Assembly: GCA_007121995.1 (NCBI GenBank)
Contig: SKJK01000355.1
Location: 1-7,475 of the forward strand
Origin: Desulfobulbaceae bacterium
GTDB lineage: Bacteria; Desulfobacterota; Desulfobulbia; Desulfobulbales; Desulfobulbaceae
DNA length: 7,475 nt
Reading direction: 5' to 3'
Within the stretch, counting starts at the first letter, position 1. Each line of letters begins with the position of its first letter. Made by a program: the position numbers and the translations under genes. The notes below the pieces were generated by a model, which was given only the letters and a program-made list of their open reading frames with translations, made no database searches and was not told where the DNA came from. Positions 5,851 through 7,475 of the stretch are shown piece by piece.

Positions 5851-7475
5851 ATGAAATTTCTCCCTGCACAGATTCTCTTTCTCCTCCAGAACAAACGGGC
5901 GCAACGCAACCTCCGAGCCCTGGCGGAATTTTTCCTGGCGCTCGCCCTCCTTGTCACTATATACAGCATTCTGTTCCATTTCCTCATGGCCAAGGAAGGC
6001 CGGGACTACTCCATCGTGACCGGCATCTACTGGACCTTGACGACTATGTCCACTCTCGGTTTCGGCGACATCACTTTTCACAGCGACCTTGGCCGGTTTT
6101 TTTCCATGGTCGTGCTGCTCTCCGGCATCATTTTTCTGCTGGTGATGCTGCCCTTCACCTTTATTCAGTTCTTTTACGCACCCTGGCTTGAATCTCAGAA
6201 TAAATCCCGGGTCCCCAGACAGTTGCCCCATAGAATCAGCAACCATGTCATCATCACCGGCTTTGATCCCATTGCCATAGCCCTGGTTGCGCGTTTACGT
6301 CAATACGGGCATGAGTATATCATTCTCATTTCTGAGGTGCAGCAGGCCCTCGATCTGGCAGACCAAGGCTACAAGGTGCTGGTTGGCCATTTGGATGATC
6401 CTGACACCTACCATCGGGCTCATGCCGACACAGCCGCTCTGGTGGTGGCGGTGAATGACGACATGCGTAACACCAGTATCGCCTACACGGTGCGGGAAAC
6501 CGCCCCGGCAGTGCCCATCGCCGCCAATGCCGATCTGAATGAATCGGTGGACATTCTCCAGCTTGCCGGCTGCAATCATGTGTTTCAGTTTATGAAAATG
6601 TTGGGCCAGTCCCTGGCGCGGCGAACACTCGGATCCCAGACCCGCTTCAATATCATCGGCCGGTTCGAAGAACTTGTCATCGCAGAAGCTTCAGCCATGC
6701 GGACCCGTCTGGTAGGCAAAACCATCCGGGAAATCCAACTACGCCAGGCTACCGGTATCACCGTGGCCGGCATATGGGATCGGGGTCTTTTCAGCCTGCC
6801 CACTGCGGAAACCCTTATCGAATCAAGTTCTGTTCTCGTCCTGGCCGGATCGAAAAAACAGCTGGCCGCGTATGACGCCTATGTCGGCGAATCGGATGTC
6901 ACCGTCGCTCCGGTCCTTATCCTCGGCGGCGGGCGGGTAGGCAGAGCGGCTGCCAAAACCTTGCGTGAGCAAGGAATCGCCTACCGCATTGTCGAAAAAA
7001 ACCCCCGCCTGAGCGATCGGGACAGCAACTTCATCATAGGCAGTGCCGCCGATCTTGGTACTCTGGCGAAAGCCGGTATCTACGAGGCACCCTCCGTGTT
7101 TATCACCCCCCACAGTGATGAGGTCAACATCTACCTGACCATCTACTGCCGGCGGCTACGCCCGGATATCCAGATCATCAGCCGGGCCACCCTGGACCGG
7201 AATATCAGTGTCCTCCATGCCGCCGGAGCTGATCTGGTCATGTCGCACGCTTCCATGGCCGCCAACACCATAATCAATATCCTCACCCCGGGCAAAGTCC
7301 TCATGCTCACCGAAGGATTGAATATCTTCCGGTGCAAAGTCCACCCCCATCTTGCAGGGAAGACCCTGATTGCCAGTGGCATCAGGCAAACCACCGGCTG
7401 CAGTGTTATCGCCCTGCTCCGAGGAGGCCATTTGACCATTAATCCCGATCCTGCCGAAATTCTGGATCCCCGGGA
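5851..7475 (+). CDS. Potassium-channel-like protein with two TrkA-N/TrkA-C (RCK) units, 3'-truncated by the window edge
   Basis: The frame is open from ATG 5851 to the window end (541 residues visible, no stop). No in-frame start exists further up because a stop lies at 5806-5808. Residues about 25-46 form the first membrane helix, 57-67 the pore helix, 68-73 the selectivity filter TLGFGD (classical TVGYGD), and about 81-109 the second helix: a two-TM K+ channel pore. A first Rossmann (TrkA-N) domain starts at 131 (HVIITGFDPIA), followed by a TrkA-C-like domain at about 266-345. A second TrkA-N starts at 355 with an intact GGGRVG (359-364) and a Glu382 after strand 2, and a second TrkA-C-like domain begins near 485, reaching the edge. 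Such tandem RCK units normally form a cytoplasmic gating ring that binds nucleotide or ions. The first Rossmann glycine motif is degenerate. Probably only a few tens of residues are missing. Translation likely depends on coupling to the preceding gene. Confidence 0.93.
   Translation, partial: MKFLPAQILFLLQNKRAQRNLRALAEFFLALALLVTIYSILFHFLMAKEGRDYSIVTGIYWTLTTMSTLGFGDITFHSDLGRFFSMVVLLSGIIFLLVMLPFTFIQFFYAPWLESQNKSRVPRQLPHRISNHVIITGFDPIAIALVARLRQYGHEYIILISEVQQALDLADQGYKVLVGHLDDPDTYHRAHADTAALVVAVNDDMRNTSIAYTVRETAPAVPIAANADLNESVDILQLAGCNHVFQFMKMLGQSLARRTLGSQTRFNIIGRFEELVIAEASAMRTRLVGKTIREIQLRQATGITVAGIWDRGLFSLPTAETLIESSSVLVLAGSKKQLAAYDAYVGESDVTVAPVLILGGGRVGRAAAKTLREQGIAYRIVEKNPRLSDRDSNFIIGSAADLGTLAKAGIYEAPSVFITPHSDEVNIYLTIYCRRLRPDIQIISRATLDRNISVLHAAGADLVMSHASMAANTIINILTPGKVLMLTEGLNIFRCKVHPHLAGKTLIASGIRQTTGCSVIALLRGGHLTINPDPAEILDPR

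Noticed and set aside
7463..7475. The window ends in GGATCCCCGGGA, resembling a cloning-vector BamHI-SmaI polylinker
   Set aside because: The bases continue the channel reading frame plausibly (ILDPR) and the match is only 11 bases at a cut edge, so chance is more likely than vector sequence.

Overview
The window reads as moderately GC-rich bacterial chromosome. The gene set suggests an anaerobic diazotroph of the Desulfobacterota (former Deltaproteobacteria, sulfate-reducer-like). This rests on a NifB with a fused C-terminal NifX-like domain, a cysteine-rich multi-cluster Fe-S protein, a sulfide-using MetY, and an acidic zinc-ribbon protein of a style common in that group. The taxonomic call is inference from gene style; no marker gene or database comparison was available.

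Layout, left to right. (1) Positions 1-1173 hold the 3' part of nifB; the window opens inside the radical-SAM cysteine motif. (2) Converging on it after a 40-base gap is a minus-strand gene (1214-2494) for a winged-helix/ferredoxin-like protein with two 4Fe-4S motifs plus two further cysteine clusters. (3) About 610 bases (2495-3106) separate that gene from the divergently oriented metY. This stretch has no convincing gene, but it holds a possible promoter and a structured leader with a perfect 9-bp inverted repeat. (4) metY (3107-4405) encodes O-acetylhomoserine sulfhydrylase with all expected PLP-site residues. (5) A clear promoter and a leader with a nested hairpin precede a 237-residue zinc-ribbon protein with an acidic, repetitive tail (4620-5333). 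(6) A tRNA-Phe(GAA) with encoded CCA (5393-5468) follows, with its own likely promoter and a strong intrinsic terminator. (7) A 78-residue two-helix membrane protein (5612-5848) sits 2 bases upstream of a 2TM potassium-channel-like protein with two tandem TrkA-N/TrkA-C units (5851 to the window end). That last gene is open at the right edge.

The genes do not form one pathway. nifB belongs to FeMo-cofactor synthesis. metY assimilates sulfide into homocysteine. The last two genes look like a co-translated potassium-transport unit. The Fe-S protein and the zinc-ribbon protein have no assigned role. I see no mobile element, CRISPR array, rRNA or phage feature. No clear new multi-gene system is evident. 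The items most worth a second look are the cysteine-rich winged-helix Fe-S protein beside nifB, the structured metY leader, and the small membrane protein paired with the channel.
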